DNA of 64,000 nucleotides, from contig OX459103.1 in NCBI GenBank assembly GCA_949775045.1, positions 12,012,605 to 12,076,604 of the forward strand. Reading direction: 5' to 3'. The notes beneath the pieces are model-generated. The model did no database searches. It had not been told where the DNA came from and saw only the letters and a program-made list of their open reading frames with translations. Of this stretch, positions 21,237 to 32,138 are shown one piece after another (position 1 is the stretch's first letter; every line of letters starts with the position of its first letter). A program made the translations under genes and the position numbers. The stretch comes from Metridium senile (taxonomy: Eukaryota > Cnidaria > Anthozoa > Actiniaria > Metridiidae).

Positions 21237-24200
21237 TTTTTCCACAGCAGATCCACATAGTGGTTATTCTTCTGCTGGCACTCACACTCACTACCTCTAC
21301 ATTAAATATTTGTCATAAATCCCTCCTCACATGTTGATTTTTGCTGAGGGAGGAAAACCGGATAACCCGGAGAAAAACCCTCGTGGCATGGTAGAGAACA
21401 ACACATCAAACAAACTCAATTCACATATGATCCGGTGCCCGACCTGGGAATCGAACCCAGATCACAGCAGTGAAAGGCCGGTGCCCTCACCACTCGGCCA
21501 ACCATGCCACCCAAAACTACCAAGTAAACTAGTATAGGCTGCGTTGGAGTTTGATATAAATGATAGGTAATAACTTATAATGAATTTTGTAACACCGTAA
21601 AAAAATGTTGACTTAACTTTACTGATGTTTTGAGCTTTAGCCCTTCCACGGAGTAAAAGGTATAGTAAGGAATGATATGATACTAGTATGATATTTTACA
21701 CCAAACACCTTAACCAGCAATTGAGAAGTAAGACAAACTAAGGCATTGCATTCCCTCAATTATTTTAAGACTAGACGCATAACTGCGTGAACTCGGGCTT
21801 CATTACGATTATGTAATCATTTTCTTGGATTAGCTTGAGATGATTTGAAGCGAGAAAAAAAAGATATTTTTTTGGTCGTCCTCCTTTTCTGTTTGGTCCG
21901 TTCCTTCAGTCCGTGATCCGCTTGCCTGTACTGCTTTTACCTGGATATCGATGTTCGGTTCGTGCAGTGATACATGCGAGCTCAAAGACTGTCTAGAAAC
22001 AGTGTTATTATAAAAGTTGTTCTTGCAAAATAAACGCAAGAAAAAGCAAGATAGATACTAGTCACTAAAGCAATTGGTGTTATATTTGAGGCGATTTAAT
22101 TTAGGCTGTTGGATGTAGTTTTCAGAGAGGCTGATTTCAGCTGTTTTATATTTGTTGTTGTCGAGCTTGACCTTGATGTTTAAAATCGGTCACGTTATCT
22201 GACATATTGTAAACAAAGAAATATTACTTTCATCGTTCAACTGCTAGATAATAGGTTGAAGCGATTAAGTTTAAACTTAAAAGTTTTGCGTATAAGTTTG
22301 TTGTTCTTTGCCGAGAAGTAAGCGCTCGGCAATCGCCGATCAATCGCGGATCTGAAGCTTGTACGAGCTAATAGTATAGTCAATAAAATTAAATTATTGA
22401 CAGATAAACTCGTTATTTTAATCAAAAATATAAAAGAAATAATTACAAGAAGCAAAATATTTACCCTAAACATCACTACTGTTGTTGTCTTCACTTCTAG
22501 TGCACTGTATCGTACTCTCTAAGAATGCTTACAATACAGTTAAATATCCAGTAGTAACAGCTTCGTCCTTTGTAACTGGTTGTGAATCAATTCCATAGCA
22601 TTATGAGTTTATAGCAGGGACGATTTCTCGATAAATTCCATCATAATAAGTTGGCTCACTTATTTAGCCCGTAAATTGCATGATCTTTATTAAAATTCAC
22701 AGTGACCCTTTCCGAAAACATTCGACATAAACTTAAGTGTAATTCTACTGCGAATCATGTGGAGTGAGCGCATAAAATATGAGAATATTCCACCTAGAAA
22801 TCAATCCGTTGACGAATCAAATATCCATGTGCTCGTATTGGCCAGTCTACGCATGCGCTGTGACCATACGCATGCGCGGTGACGACTAGACGGCGTTTTG
22901 CGACCCAAGAAAAAAAAAAACATTGAAGCCCATTTTAAGACTCGGGTTTCCTTTGGAAAGCCCGAGTAATAATGAATTGTTTGTCGTAATGTAATCTCCC
23001 ATGTGATGCTCTACCAATTGAGCTACTAATTTAATTGTATGAGGTCCAGCTATATAACTAGAATTATGTGATTAGAATGACAAGAAATTTTGAAATTTCT
23101 GTATTTGTTTTGCTTTCAGATATCATATCAGTCCTAGAACCAGAAAATAAACTTTCTGGACATTTTCCCAATCAAATCATAATATAACCTATATCAGTAA
23201 TACCCTTGTGTGGTAGAAATGTCTTTAAAAAAGAAACCTAGATGTGCATGCACGCAGAGCTACTTGATATTCCATGGAGCATGCTCATGCAACTACATAG
23301 CATCATTACAATGGTTTGAAGTTAATATACCATCTAAAATTCTGGACAGGCGTTTTTCCTTCTCTTCTAGAGGAGGGAAATAAAGAAAACTCTGTCAAGC
23401 TGGGTAGTGTTTATGTATCCTAAATCTCAGTTTGTAATGGATTTTGTTGATATCATAAATTAACATAAGTAATGATATCAACAAAATCCACTACAAATTG
23501 AGATTAATATAGTGTCCAAAACTACATACATTAGCATACAAAACTTTATTTGAAGTTGAATTTCAGTTTAGCAATGACATGAACACTAATATCTCCGAAT
23601 ATGAAAAAAAGACATTTACAAAGATAATAAATTATAATAATTATAATAATTGAACTCTTTTACTCTGACAAAGGGCTAAAGCTTGAAACTTCAGTAAAGT
23701 TAAGTCAACATTTTTTATCGTGTTACAAAATTAGATGATTCTTGCAAACAGACAACAAATCTGAACTCTTTCAAAAAAGAACTAAAAAAATCACTCAGTC
23801 AGTTTCCATAGATAGTACTATATGATACATGTACATCTTGTTTTACCATTTTATATCTCGAACGCTTTCATAACTATCATATTATGTATTTTTTATATGC
23901 AAATACTTATTTGTTATCATTATAAATTATTCTTGAAAAACCTTTTAAGGGAAGATTAATAAAATGTATATATGTATGTACTATGTAAAATTTCATTGTA
24001 TTACCTATTGTTTATATCAAACACCGACACAGCCTGTAAAACAAACTTAATATATCTTTTGCACATGCTCTTTACATACATGTAACATGGTTGTAACGAC
24101 AAAATATTCACATTTACCCTTTATATGATGGGTGAGTAGCCTGGAAGATTGGTTCAAATAAAAACAATAAGGTTACACAATACAATACAATAACTTTATT

Positions 24201-25941
24201 TAACGAGGGATACATAATTACCATTAACAGTTTTCTAACTTACGGCCCTCAATGATGAAACATTTCTTTTAAAATGAATATCAACACAACCTAGAAACAT
24301 TTACTACACTTACCAGACGCGCAAAAGTATGACCACATTTAATGTATTCGCATACTTCTATGCACGGGAGTTTGTTCTTTAAACAGACACATTTGATGTG
24401 AAGTTGTCTGATTTTACCGAACAAGGTGTGCAAAAATTCGCAGCATAAAGTCTGTGCATAGAAGTATGCTAATATATTAAAAGTGGTCATACTTTTGCAC
24501 ATCACGCTGTAACACTGTTCGACCAAATTCTAATAAATATTGATTTGCTTTCAGACTGGACTGGTGTAGTGATTGCCTTTCTAGTTCTGGCACTTCTCTG
24601 CCACCTTGTTGCATTCATTTTGGCTTTGGTGAATGCCTGCCGTAAAGGAGAACCATTCCCTGTGTATATTGTCTGTGCACTTTTCTTCTTTGCTTGTAAG
24701 TACTTGATTCATAATGATTACAGTGGTACCTCTATTACAGTGCCGACACTCCAACTGGGACCACTTTAGATGAATTGATCATCAACCAATCATATTGCAG
24801 CTTTCAGTTCAAGAATGTTATGAGCATGAGAACACTATAATTTGATTGGCTTATGCTGTTATCAGTTCAATCTCTGTCTTGTTTAAATGTTTTTTGATTG
24901 GACGGTTTTGTCTAAGTGGTCCCAGTTGGAGTGTCCCCACTGTAAGCAGTCACCCTTGGGACTTTACAAAGTGGCCGCTTAATAGAGGTATAGAATAGGT
25001 TAATAGGAATAGATTTGGGACTTTTTATTGTGGATGGCCAATAGAGGGTTGGGTGACTGCTTAATAGAGGTATATAGCACTGTATTAATAATTATTAGTA
25101 GTTATTGAATAAAGCAGTATGATATGAAGAAATATGCAGTTAGAGGAGGGTGTTATATCTCTTGATACCAAAGATGAGACGATTAGCACTCTTCAAGATA
25201 TTTACAGAATTTATTAAAAGAGGAAAATGTGGCAAAAAGTACTCAGTGCCTTCATGTATTCAATAATTTTTAAAACACTAAGTAAAGAAAGCCATCTGGC
25301 TTCTAGGGTAGCATGTAAACAATGCAGTATATACAATTTAGTTGGCTATTGATAGATTGATATCTTTACCCTTATAACTTGATTGGGCATGTTCAGGGGG
25401 GCACTGCAATATTTCAAATGAGCAACATGTGGCAAAATGGCAAAAGTAAATAATGCTCTATTTAAAGTTATAATAGTTCTTGGAACTATTATGTGGAACT
25501 GTGAAGAGAAATATTGTTGTTGGTTTTGCTTAAAAAAATACTGACCAATTTGTACTATGTGATATATTATAGGCCTGTTTGTGATCATTGGTTTACTGGT
25601 GTATAATATACTGACCAATTTGTACTATGTGATATATTATTGTAGGCCTGTTTGTGATCATTCAAACATTCATTCATATATATATATTCTGACCAATTTG
25701 TACTATGTGATATATTGTAGGCCTGTTTGTGATCATTCAAACATTCATTCATATATATATATTCTGACCAATTTGTACTATGTGACATATTATTGTAGGC
25801 CTGTTTGTGATCATTGGTTTACTAGTGTATACATTCAAGAATTGGGAATCAGATGTGTATTTCAGCTGGTCCTATGGGGGTGGTTGGTCTACTGTTGCTC
25901 TCTCTATTATAGCCATAGTCCTTATCATGGCGGATCGCTGA
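18653..25941 (+). CDS. Claudin/PMP22-family four-span membrane protein (three-exon gene)
   Basis: Joining 18653-18881, 24555-24695 and 25799-25941 gives a 170-residue protein. All introns are GT-AG and in phase 1. TM1 lies at residues 4-24, followed by the first extracellular loop with the family layout W27...G44-L45-x-x-x-C49...C67. TM2 is at 80-103, a short basic turn (CRKGEP) follows, TM3 is at 111-134, loop 2 holds KNWESDVYFSWSY, and TM4 is at 151-168 after a GGGW motif, ending MADR. Length, order of spans and the GL..C loop signature fit claudins and PMP22/EMP/MP20 relatives, which shape cell-cell barriers or membrane organisation. The short C-terminus lacks a PDZ-binding YV. A second first exon (19270-19498) has identical length and phase. 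Intron 1 is full of MITEs and SINEs. Confidence 0.8.
19270..19498 (+). CDS. Claudin-like gene, first exon version B
   Basis: This exon is also exactly 229 nt, from ATG 19270 to a donor GTAAAG at 19499, and also in phase 1. It encodes MIKIITTFQSALVAMLMGIL, DYWKVWWK, a YNAGLFFQC match to the family GL..C signature, and a second loop cysteine (NHLC). It aligns with version A from the first Met through TM1 but has a different loop. It can replace version A as first exon, either through its own promoter in the 388-bp gap or through a splice/start choice. In claudins loop 1 sets partner and ion selectivity (family knowledge), so the two forms could differ in specificity. Confidence 0.75.
19700..20854. 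other. Intron 1 of the claudin-like gene, AT-rich part
   Basis: No exon or defined element is recognised here. A TATATATTGACGTATATATATTGAC duplication of 13-14 bases lies near 20450-20474. Confidence 0.4.
20855..20929. repeat. (AAT)n microsatellite
   Basis: About 25 AAT units. A second AAT array is at about 21174-21235. Both look like tails of retroelement insertions. Confidence 0.95.
20930..21235 (+). mobile_element. Retroelement 3' fragment with (AAT)n tail
   Basis: GACTTCCTAGCAGGCTACCA to AAATAAACGATACAATAATA, followed by the AAT array, has the form of a 3' end of a LINE or SINE with a simple-repeat tail. A 74-codon minus frame across it is a low-complexity artefact. No coding motif is retained. 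Confidence 0.4.
21233..21512 (-). mobile_element. tRNA-derived SINE
   Basis: On the minus strand the head reads GGTGGCATGGTTGGCCGAGT with an A-box-like TGGCCGAGTGG and a B box GGTTCGATTCC, about 75 nt in all (21512-21430). A unique body follows (ending GTGGATCTGCTGTGGAAAAA), then an ATT tail merging with the microsatellite at 21178-21235. The tRNA-like head lacks a proper anticodon arm, and the long body shows it is a SINE and not a tRNA gene. Pol III boxes are internal. Confidence 0.75.
23000..23040 (-). repeat. tRNA-like A-box fragment
   Basis: The reverse complement reads TAGTAGCTCAATTGGTAGAG followed by CATCACATGGGAG, like the 5' half of a tRNA (D arm). No B box follows in the expected place, so it is taken as a truncated SINE head. 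Confidence 0.4.
23410..23525. repeat. Palindrome in claudin-like intron
   Basis: ATCTCAGTTTGTAATGGATT (23424) is complementary to AATCCACTACAAATTGAGAT (to about 23506), with TTGATATCAT arms near the centre. MITE-like. Confidence 0.65.
24321..24500. repeat. Inverted repeat just upstream of claudin-like exon 2
   Basis: GCAAAAGTATGACCACATTT (about 24320) pairs with AAAGTGGTCATACTTTTGCA (about 24480), and inner blocks pair too (GCATACTTCTATGCAC against GTGCATAGAAGTATGC). The right end lies about 55 bp before the exon 2 acceptor. Confidence 0.7.
24555..24695 (+). CDS. Claudin-like gene, exon 2 (TM2 and part of TM3)
   Basis: 141 nt between acceptor GCTTTCAG and donor GTAAGT. It encodes DWTGVVIAFLVLALLCHLVA and onward, the turn NACRKGEPFPVY, and the start of TM3 (IVCALFFFA). 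Phase 1 at both ends. Confidence 0.8.
24721..25082. mobile_element. Outer mariner-type MITE
   Basis: The left end CAGTGGTACCTCTATTA is complementary to the right end TAATAGAGGTATATAGCACTG, with TA on both sides (24719-24720 and 25083-25084). It begins 25 bp after the exon 2 donor. A second MITE is inserted inside it. Confidence 0.75.
24738..24942. mobile_element. Inner mariner-type MITE nested in the outer one
   Basis: CAGTGCCGACACTCCAACTG at the left is complementary to CAGTTGGAGTGTCCCCACTG at the right, and the pairing extends to GGGACCACTTTAGA against TCTAAGTGGTCCC. TA flanks both ends (24736-24737 and 24943-24944). 205 bp, non-coding. Confidence 0.8.
25541..25830 (+). repeat. Fourfold tandem copy of the last-exon splice acceptor
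   Basis: A 73-78 bp unit starting CTGACCAATTTGTACTATGT and including the acceptor TAG and exon start GCCTGTTTGTGATCATT recurs with units starting at 25541, 25611, 25689 and 25764. Units one and four continue into GGTTTACTGGTGTATA-type sequence, while units two and three continue into an ATTCAAACATTCATTCATAT spacer. Splicing to acceptors two or three gives an in-frame stop after about 15 codons. Acceptor one opens a different frame that stays open to 25946. Confidence 0.85.
25799..25941 (+). CDS. Claudin-like gene, last exon (end of TM3, loop 2, TM4)
   Basis: After acceptor TATTGTAG the exon encodes CLFVIIGLLVYTFKNWES, SWSYGGGWSTVALSII and AIVLIMADR, then TGA at 25939-25941. Three upstream copies of the acceptor and exon start exist at 25573, 25646 and 25721. 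Only this fourth one continues in the frame that gives TM4. Confidence 0.78.
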
Positions 25942-26119
25942 TCTAACTTATAGGGGTCTTAAAGCACTGGATCATTACACTTAAATCCATTCTTAATATT
26001 CTACAAACTCTGATTTCCTGTGAAGTTTGTTTGGCACTGCTGTCAATCCAAAACCATTTACTTGCTACTTGAAATATATAAGTGATGACAGACAGATTCA
26101 AATTTCAAAGTGCACGAAG

Positions 26120-26258
26120 CTACCCTGCAAGCAGAGGTTCTTTTCTCTTACCTAGAACGACGAGGAAAGAAACTTGGATGTAAAATTGGGGCTGCCGGCA
26201 GAGGTTTCTGTCCTCGTCGTTCCAGGTAAATAAAAGGAACCTCTGCTTGCAGGGTAGC
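26120..26258. mobile_element. Palindromic MITE 3' of the claudin-like gene
   Basis: GCTACCCTGCAAGCAGAGGT (26120) is complementary to ACCTCTGCTTGCAGGGTAGC (to 26258), with inner blocks CTAGAACGACGAGGA and TCCTCGTCGTTCCAGG. It lies in the probable 3' UTR or immediate downstream region. Confidence 0.8.
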
Positions 26259-27160
26259 ATGAAGTTTACTGAATATAAGAATTGCTTTACAGTGCTACAC
26301 TTCGTGTAGATGAACAACATTGTATATGTTAAGTGTCAATATTCCCTTAGAATAACATTAAGTGTTTGCATTAATAGTGTGCCCCAACTATTGCACACAT
26401 TAGATATTAAGCAGATCAAATCAAACTATGGTGATTTTTTATCTTGATGGTGCACCCTTGTGCTCATTGAGTTTTCAACATTTTCAAATTGGTCACCCTA
26501 TTTTGATAGCGAGTAATTACCTTCCTTGTTTATACCAAAAGACTTGATCAGTGCTGGACCTCTATTTGTTAAAAATACCACCAAGAAGTTTGTTAAAAAT
26601 CAGTTCCATTAATAGACATTGTTATAAGAGAACATCGTTTAGTGCTTTGTTAGATCTAGAAACCAGTAGAGTTAGTTTTTTTTATATAAAATGAACTTTT
26701 GCAAAACTGTAATTTTGCTCTTTATTGTTAATGTCAAAGTAAAGACTTGTTAATAGGACAAGGTAAATTTATATTTGTCTCACCAATCTTGAGCCAGCCA
26801 ACACTCGAAGACTGTCTAATATGTCTATTTCTTCTTCACAATTTGAGCAAAGCATGTTTAGATTGTGTGTGTTTTGACATATTGTTATGACAAGCTTCTG
26901 CATTGTTGGATGTGCATTCTTGGTTGTTGAAACAAGTGTATTAAGAAGTTATAAATACATGTATAGTTTTTTGGTTATATGTAGATGCTAGGACGGTTTG
27001 TTATAAACCTCAGGTAAATTGAATCATATTCTGCACTAACTCACTGTATTGCCTTTGCTAATAATGAATACAATAAAGACTTGTAAAAATACAAGTAAAA
27101 TAGAACACGATATAATGCCTTGGTATCACCAATGGTTACATAGACCTGTGAATTGAACTT
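26259..27160. other. Downstream spacer of the claudin-like gene
   Basis: AT-rich with no recognised gene. AATAAAG motifs occur (for example AATACAATAAAGACTT near 27065) and could serve as polyadenylation signals. Confidence 0.35.
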
Positions 27161-27161
27161 A

Positions 27162-27290
27162 GGGGCTGTTTATATTATGGCGAGTTGTCCCTGCTAGCCG
27201 GGATAACTCTATTGTTTTTTGTCCCCCGGGGAATTCAAAACAATAGAGTTATCCAGGCTTGGGACAACTCGCTTCCATATAAACAGCCTC
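27162..27290. mobile_element. 129 bp MITE with 3 bp TTA duplication (PIF/Harbinger-like)
   Basis: GGGGCTGTTTATAT at the left is complementary to ATATAAACAGCCTC at the right. Inner arms GAGTTGTCCCTGCTAGCCGG and ATAACTCTATTGTTTT also pair with the other side, around a CCCCCGGGG centre. TTA flanks both ends (27159-27161 and 27291-27293), as expected for PIF/Harbinger elements, whose target is TWA. Confidence 0.8.
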
Positions 27291-27775
27291 TTAGTCTAGC
27301 GAATTTGACAGAACGTCACTTTATGTAATGGTTATTAACAGTTATACATACCCAAACAGTGCACTCTAATATGTAGAATTCATTTCACATGTCAGTGAAA
27401 ACCACAAAGTTGTTGTCAAAGAGTTAATGTATACATATCCCACATGTTTATAGCCTTTTTGATATGTTGTTATTAATTGTGGAATATAGAGAAGGATTAA
27501 TACAATTATTTAATCGCTTTTAATAGTTTTTGAAAGCACAGAAACTAACCATGCTGTTCACATTAGTGGTTTTCATTAACCTATGAAACGCTCTTTAGTG
27601 AATCACTCTTTAATAAACACTAATTCCATTGTGTTCTTTTGTTCTTATTTGACTATTACACTTTAACTAATACACCTTGTTTGACGGGTTAATGAAAACC
27701 ATTCTAAACGCCAAAAAACAAATAAGAGTGAAGCCATTTAACCTGTGAAATAGATATTAGACTAATACACCTTAG

Positions 27776-28200
27776 GGGTGGACCATTAGAAGTTGGGGGA
27801 GGGGAGGGCCGGTGCATGGCAATTCCCAAAATAAAAAACGTGCAAAAACTTGCAGAACCTTGAGGGGTAGCGAATGGTAAAATTTTAATATCCGAGCCTG
27901 AGATTCTAGAAATATATCAGCTCATGTATGTACTGTTTTTAAAAATTCGAGACTCCGAGACTGATCGAAAACCCGAGACTTTGACACATCAAAAACACAA
28001 AAATCTGAGACTTAAACACTTTGTATCAGTATACAATAAATTTGCCCCAAGTCGACCTCGGTGTGTTTTCCCGACAAAAAGTGAACAAATCGCCCGAAAG
28101 TTAGCTGAACAAAGTCGCGAAGTAACTCCACGTTGTACCATACTAATAGATAAAACGGAAAAACAGACTATTCAAAAGTTTAACCAAAACACAAACAGAA
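27776..28200. other. MITE end and unrecognised spacer
   Basis: GGGGTGGACCATTAGAAGTT at 27776 matches the left end of the MITE at 57530-57773, but no right end follows. The frame at 27924-28235 has no recognisable family. Confidence 0.4.
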
Positions 28201-28203
28201 ACA

Positions 28204-28524
28204 AACACAAACCTAAATATTCTCAAACTGTCTGATCTTATAGAATACTGTACCGCGATATTCATGTACAAATTTAAAAATAACGATTTACCATATAATT
28301 TTCATAATTTCTTTAAAAATATTTCTGAGGTACATAACTATAAAACAAGATCAGCAGCAAAACAAAACCTATATTTACCAAAAGTAAAAACAAATTATGG
28401 CAAATTCAATATCAAATTCGCAGGTACAAAAATCTGGAACTCTCTTGAGGAAGGTGTGAAAACTGATCGTTCTCTAAAAAAATTCAAAGCTCGTATCAAA
28501 ATAAACATTTTGGATACTTACTAA
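28204..28524 (+). pseudogene. Non-LTR reverse transcriptase C-terminal remnant
   Basis: In frame: LKLSDLIEYCTAIFMYKFKN then NDLPYNFHNFF, HNYKTRSAAKQNLYLPKVKT, NYGKFNIKFAGTKIWNSL and a terminal LKKFKARIKINIL. This is the conserved tail of CR1/L2-group reverse transcriptases, comparable with the tail of the element at 1870-3030. Nothing upstream of this block is recognisable, so it is a 5'-truncated copy. Confidence 0.75.
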
Positions 28525-28791
28525 TTTTTTTTCTATCAGAAAAAAAATTTCTGATATTTATTTCCTTCTAATTTGCCATAATATTGTGTATTGTGTGTGT
28601 GAATATACGTGTGTGTGTACGTGTATGTGATGTTATGTTAGCCTAAAATATAACTTTTTTTCTTTATTACAAAAACCACTTTCTTCTTTACAAATACAAT
28701 AAACTTATACCAATAGATAATGGCCCTAACAACTTATTAACTTATTAACTCTTAAAGTTATTAGTTAGTGTATTGCTGACCATCACACTTT

Positions 28792-30692
28792 AAGGTGGCC
28801 CAGGGGTATTTATTTACGTAAAAACAATTTTTTTTGAACTTCAAATTTTGGTGCAAAAACTTCTTCGATTGCTTTAAAAATCGGGATTATAACTTATCAT
28901 TGTCTCTAGTTTATAGGTATTTAAACGTTATTTTAAAAATACTGATGTCCTAAGAGCAAAACGCTTTCAAACGCGAACTCGACTTTTGGATTTAATGGCT
29001 ATTTCTAAAAATCTGAAAGACGAAACCACTCGATTTTGCGTCTATGGACTCATGTACTTCACTACTTTTACGTGACAAATGGCCAAATAAATCGAGACCA
29101 TGCAAGCTTAGGAAATACGAGTACTCAAAATCGAACACACAAATGCATAGCTTATAAAGAATCGAACAGAGACGCACAATAAAATCATTGCTTTCGAAAT
29201 CGTTACTCACCACTATGTTGTACAATGCTTTCCCAGTCTGAAGGCCAACTTTTAGTTAGATTGACGTACTGTGTGCAGCACTATCACGACTGATAAAAAA
29301 CATATTTATCGATGCATTATTCAAAATAGTTAGATAATCTAATTTTTGCTCAGTATTAACTTAAATGGTAATTCTAGCAATTCTCAAAAACACAAGATGT
29401 AAACAAATCATTGTTAAAGTACCTTCGAAAGTTTGAGCGTGTTCCATTCATACGGTTTGGAGAAATGGAGAAGTAAAGTTGACCGTATATAAATCTTGGT
29501 GACAACGCTGAGTTGCAGTTGCAGTGAAAAGCCATCATGTGCTTTTGTTGATGCATGAAAAATTTGCAATATTTTTTTTAAGTCTCGCGAGGGATATACC
29601 ATTGGGACTAATTACTGAACTAATATTAGTTTAGAATATAATATTGCAAGAGCAAATAACTAATACTCGCTATACGAGAAAACTAAGATATTTAGTTTGT
29701 AAATATGCATATGAATCGTTTATGCTTGTTTTTCGTGTATATTTGGATTTACAAACACTCTTTCTGTTGAAAGAATTAATAAATAGAAATGACACATTAT
29801 ATAGTATAGCGAGTATTAGTTATTTGCTCTTGCAATATTATATTCTCAACTTATATTAGTTCAGTAATTGGTCCCAACGGGATATCCCTCGCGGGACTTT
29901 AAAAAAAATATTGCAAATTTTTCATGCATCAACAAAAGCATATGATGGCTTTTCACTGCAACTGCAACTCGGCGTTGTCGCCAAGATTTATATACGGTCA
30001 ACTTTACTTCTCCATTTCTCCAAACCGTATAAATGGAACACGCTCAAACTTTGGAAGGTACTTTAACAATGATTTGTTTACATCTTGTGTTTTGGAGAAT
30101 TGCTAGAATTACCATTTACGTTAATACTGAGCAAAAATTAGATTATCTAACTATTTTGAATAATGCATCGATAAATATGTTTTTTATCAGTCGTGATAGT
30201 GCTGCACACAGTACGTCAATCTAACTAAAAGTTGGCCTTCAGACTGGGAAAGCATTGTACAACATAGTGGTGAGTAACGATTTCGAAAGCAATGATTTTA
30301 TTGTGCGTCTTTGTTCGATTCTTTATAAGCTATACATTTGTGTGTTCGATTTTGAGTACTCGTATTTCCTAAGCTTACATGGTCTCGATTAATTTGGCCA
30401 TTTATCACGTAAAAGTATTGAAGTACATGAGTCCATAGACGCAAAATCGAGTGGTTTCGTCTTTCAGATTTTTAGAAATAGCCATAAAATCTCAAAGTCG
30501 AGTTCGCGTTTGCAAGCCTTTTGCTCTTAGGACATCAGTATTTTTAAAATAACGTTTAAATATCTATAAACTAGAGACAATGATAAGTTATAATCCCGAT
30601 TTTTAAAGCAATCGAAGAAGTTTTTGCACCAAAATTTGAAGTTCAAAAAAAATTGTTTTTACGTAAATAAATACATCTGGGCCACCTTAACT
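28792..30692. mobile_element. 1.9 kb giant foldback element with TTAA flanks
   Basis: GGTGGCCCAGGGGTATTTAT at the left (after TTAA) is complementary to the right end ...CTGGGCCACC before TTAA. The arms stay complementary for about 850 bases (28792-29640 against 29850-30692), surrounding a centre of about 200 bp that itself has a 40-bp inverted pair (TAATACTCGCTATA against TATAGCGAGTATTA). TTAA duplication suggests piggyBac or Kolobok mobilisation. The only frames (60 codons, MHQQKHMMAFHCN...) are mirror copies in the arms. A second, internally deleted copy is at 54553-55588. Confidence 0.85.
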
Positions 30693-31204
30693 ATTAACTT
30701 TTAATCTATGACTGCATGTGGCTAGCTACATGTATGCATAAAGCTACTCTATGTTAGACACTGTTACCTGTAAGACGCACCATGACATAGTGGATAGCTT
30801 GGCTCTTTGAGCAAGCTTGCCATAAAAAGTGTTATCAGAATAGTTTTCCAAAGTTAGCCATTTGGCAAAATCAAATTTGAGTTTGTAGTTGTAGAAAATT
30901 GTAAAGCCTGTTTGGATACTCTCTTCACACATGGTTTTGACCAATCACAGTTTATGTACTATACCAATTTTTTTAGAAATATTCGTGTTCTTATGATTTG
31001 TAAGGATAGTATTGATTCTGACGCTTGTGATTATAATATGTAAATACAATTGTTTTGTTTTGTTTACAAACATACTGCTATAAGTAATAATCTAAACAAT
31101 TGTCAGAAACATCTTTTAATATATCTCAGAAGTCATTACAGAAATCTGCCAAAAATGACATTAACAAGAACAGAAATAAGGCAATAGAAAAACTTATTGT
31201 TATA

Positions 31205-31320
31205 ACACAGGCACCCCAGGATCCAGAAACAGGCGATTTTTAATCGATTAGAACGCGCGCGTATATATCGAACGAGCGAAATAAGCGAGCGAAAACTGAA
31301 TTTGGGCTTCCTGTGGTGAG
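31205..31320. repeat. Short inverted element with CACAGG/CCTGTG ends
   Basis: AACACAGGCACCCCAGG at 31205 faces TTGGGCTTCCTGTGGTG at 31305, a partial inverted pair similar to the ends of the hAT-type foldback at 15962. The interior (GCGCGCGTATATATCGAACG) has no coding content. Confidence 0.45.
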
Positions 31321-32138
31321 TCGGCAGTTTTTTTAAGGACCATTGGGAGAATTTTTTTTTTAAGGACAATGGGGAAAAACGAAAAGTCGAAAAAAGTGAA
31401 ATAAAATCGCTAAGTCTTGAAAAATGACTATCAAATTAATTAACAATCTAAGTTAATGAACATTTTGAGCCGGTTTCCAGCCTTGTAGGTGCCTTAAATC
31501 GCGCGTTTTTCGCTTTTCTTTTTTCAACAAGTTCAAAAAAGGTCGCATCCAGTTCAAGACGAAGTCAAGGCTGGAGACTTCTGAAACCACCACTTTCACT
31601 CGGACAACAAAAACTTACACTTATACTACACTTATCAACAAAAAATTAACACCACTGCACTCAGCGAGAACCACTCTACAAATTACTACAAATAGCCCCC
31701 CAATTTGTCCGATATCCGAAAAGATAACGCACGTTTTTTATTGAAATTTTTCAATTTTTTCTTTCGTTTGATGCGTGGTCAGGGTTACCGGTGAGTGATA
31801 CGCCACCGACACGTTAAACTTCGCTCTGATTGGCCAGTTTTGGTCAGGTGACGGTACAAAAGTCTACTGACCCTCTCGTGGGTAAACTGCGAACTTTTGT
31901 CAACAACGAACGACTTACCGGGGGTAGGGAAATCAAAAAAAGTTTACTGTCCCCGTAATAGACAGTCAAAATGGCGCCCGCCAAATCCATGCACTTGGCA
32001 CTCGATGAAACAAAGTTGAAACACATTTTTTGTCATTTTTTAGCATAATTTGATAACCAAAATCAACCAAGATAAACCTGGATAATCTTCATGTCAAATA
32101 GTTTGGGTAGGTTTTGGAGAATACGTGTAAAAGACGGC
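31321..32138. other. Spacer without recognised gene
   Basis: No coding signal is supported. TTTTTTTAAGGAC(C)ATTGGG is repeated twice near 31328-31372. Confidence 0.35.

Noticed and set aside
21430..21512. Functional tRNA gene
   Set aside because: It has Pol III boxes, but lacks a clean cloverleaf and continues into a SINE body with an ATT tail.
25581..25946. 121-residue frame as a separate gene
   Set aside because: It reads through the tandem acceptor repeats; the correct last exon is in another frame and completes the four-span protein.
29374..30106. 60-residue frames MHQQKHMMAF... as a gene
   Set aside because: They are mirror images in the arms of a foldback element, with a third copy in the element at 54553.
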